Under the pieces are notes generated by a model. It was not told where the DNA came from. It saw only the letters and a program-made list of their open reading frames with translations, and searched no databases. Below are positions 63,324-64,000 of a DNA stretch of 64,000 nt, piece by piece. Position 1 is the stretch's first letter; every line of letters begins with the position of its first letter. Origin of the DNA: Methylobacterium currus (GTDB lineage: Bacteria > Pseudomonadota > Alphaproteobacteria > Rhizobiales > Beijerinckiaceae); the NCBI RefSeq assembly GCF_003058325.1, contig NZ_CP028844.1, positions 78,501-142,500 of the forward strand. Direction: 5' to 3'. A program made the position numbers and the translations under genes.

Positions 63324-63496
63324 GATTGACCCATACTTTTGGTGCGGTGTATGCAGACATATGCCGTGCAAACAAGGCGATGCACGGTATATACGGCCTT
63401 CTTTCCATCGAATGTATGGATTTATAGCCCATACATTCTGGGGGTGCAAGGCGGGCGCCGTGTGCCGAGGCGGCGAACGGCTCAGGAAATGGGACG
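63324..63496. promoter_or_regulatory. Divergent control region with two inverted repeats
   Basis: One repeat has 12-base arms at 63359-63370 and 63381-63392 (11 of 12 positions match; arm ATATGCCGTGCA, 10-base spacer). The other is perfect: GAATGTATGG (63410-63419) and CCATACATTC (63429-63438) with a 9-base spacer. Spacing of about two helical turns between arms suits MocR dimers, which contact direct or inverted sites. Autoregulation and control of the DUF983 gene are inferred. Confidence 0.6.
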
Positions 63497-63901
63497 ATGC
63501 ATAGCTCGACGGATCGATCGCTCCTGTCAGTCGGCCTGCGGTGCCGCTGCCCCCGCTGCGGCGAGGGACACTTGTTCGACGGGTTCATCACCCTGAAGCC
63601 AGCCTGCGAGGCCTGCGGGCTCGATTACGGCTTCGCCGATCCGGCGGATGGGCCGGCCTTCTTCATCATGATGACGATGGCCCTGCCGGTTACCGCGTTC
63701 AGCATCTGGCTGGAACTGACCTACGAGCCGCCGCTCTGGGTCCATGCCGTCGTGACGGTTCCGCTCCTGCTGCTGGCCTGCGTGCCGGTCATCAGGCCGC
63801 TGAAGGGCGTCTTCATCGCCAGCCAGTACGTGAACAAGGCCGAGGAAGTTCGTTTTACGCCCCGCGCCGCGCCGCATCGAGATCCCAAGACCGAGCCGTA
63901 G
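63497..63901 (+). CDS. DUF983-family membrane protein
   Basis: A 134-residue protein. Residues 15-45 carry two zinc-ribbon-like CxxC pairs (RCRCPRCGEGHLFDGFI and ACEACGLDYGF), the DUF983 hallmark. Two membrane spans follow at about 55-73 (FFIMMTMALPVTAFSIWLEL) and 80-98 (VHAVVTVPLLLLACVPVI), then RPLKGVFIASQYV. The family is common in alphaproteobacteria and its function is not settled. ATG 63497 is the first in-frame Met before the conserved core. It is divergent from the MocR gene. Confidence 0.88.
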   Translation: MHSSTDRSLLSVGLRCRCPRCGEGHLFDGFITLKPACEACGLDYGFADPADGPAFFIMMTMALPVTAFSIWLELTYEPPLWVHAVVTVPLLLLACVPVIRPLKGVFIASQYVNKAEEVRFTPRAAPHRDPKTEP

Positions 63902-64000
63902 AGGCCGCACGACACCGGGTCTTCGTCGTGCGACTGGGCGCTGACTTTCGCTACGCCGTTATCCTGCGAGGAGAGCGTCAGAGTCTCGAACCACACCGCC
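63902..64000. other. Window end, no feature seen
   Basis: The last 99 bases follow the DUF983 stop. I see no gene or repeat in them. Confidence 0.4.

Overview
The window is GC-rich DNA (clearly above 65 % G+C by eye) with alphaproteobacterial gene content: many branched-chain-type (Liv) ABC transporters and orphan substrate-binding proteins, an aerobic homogentisate pathway, uronate catabolism with a TRAP transporter, acyl-CoA catabolic cassettes, and a large set of secreted proteins built around a caspase-like protease. Gene style and content suggest a Methylobacteriaceae or related Hyphomicrobiales chromosome. That assignment is inference; there is no rRNA or other marker in the window. I found no tRNA, rRNA, transposase, integrase or CRISPR array.

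Region 1 (1-15678) holds two complete Liv-type ABC importers on the plus strand (334-4949 and 9759-14506). Each has a substrate-binding protein, LivH, a LivM-LivG fusion and LivF. The first follows the 3' end of an enolase-superfamily gene. Between them, on the minus strand, is a four-gene redox operon: SDR, tandem-EthD protein, Old Yellow Enzyme and a KstD-like flavoprotein (5088-9504). It diverges from the second importer across a 26-bp palindrome. An IclR regulator (14821-15678) closes this probable catabolic island for an unknown cyclic compound.

Region 2 (15688-24118) is a homogentisate operon read leftward. In transcription order it carries an MBL-fold protein with a broken metal site, a flavoprotein hydroxylase with a small DUF2783 partner (resembling the two-component 3-hydroxyphenylacetate 6-hydroxylase MhaAB), an orphan binding protein, hmgA, fahA and maiA. 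A divergent MarR gene is separated from it by two matching palindromes.

Region 3 (24357-33527) has a PAS-HTH gene frameshifted by an 8-bp tandem repeat and a sharply AT-rich gap. Then comes a uronate cluster: fructuronate reductase, mannonate dehydratase, GntR regulator, fused TRAP permease, DctP and a zinc alcohol dehydrogenase.

Region 4 (34049-46771) has an amidase / acyl-CoA synthetase / acyl-CoA dehydrogenase / binding-protein operon, a five-gene overlapping beta-oxidation cassette, a TetR regulator and another orphan binding protein. The three orphan binding proteins of the window (19026, 37863, 45536) are paralogues.

Region 5 (46932-61271) is the most novel part: about sixteen minus-strand genes, most with signal peptides. 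They include a caspase-like/Sel1 protein, a DUF4384-like protein, a trypsin-like protease, an OmpA-domain protein, a candidate 22-residue membrane peptide and many unrecognised proteins. It looks like an undescribed cell-envelope system. The window ends with a MocR-type regulator divergent from a DUF983 protein.
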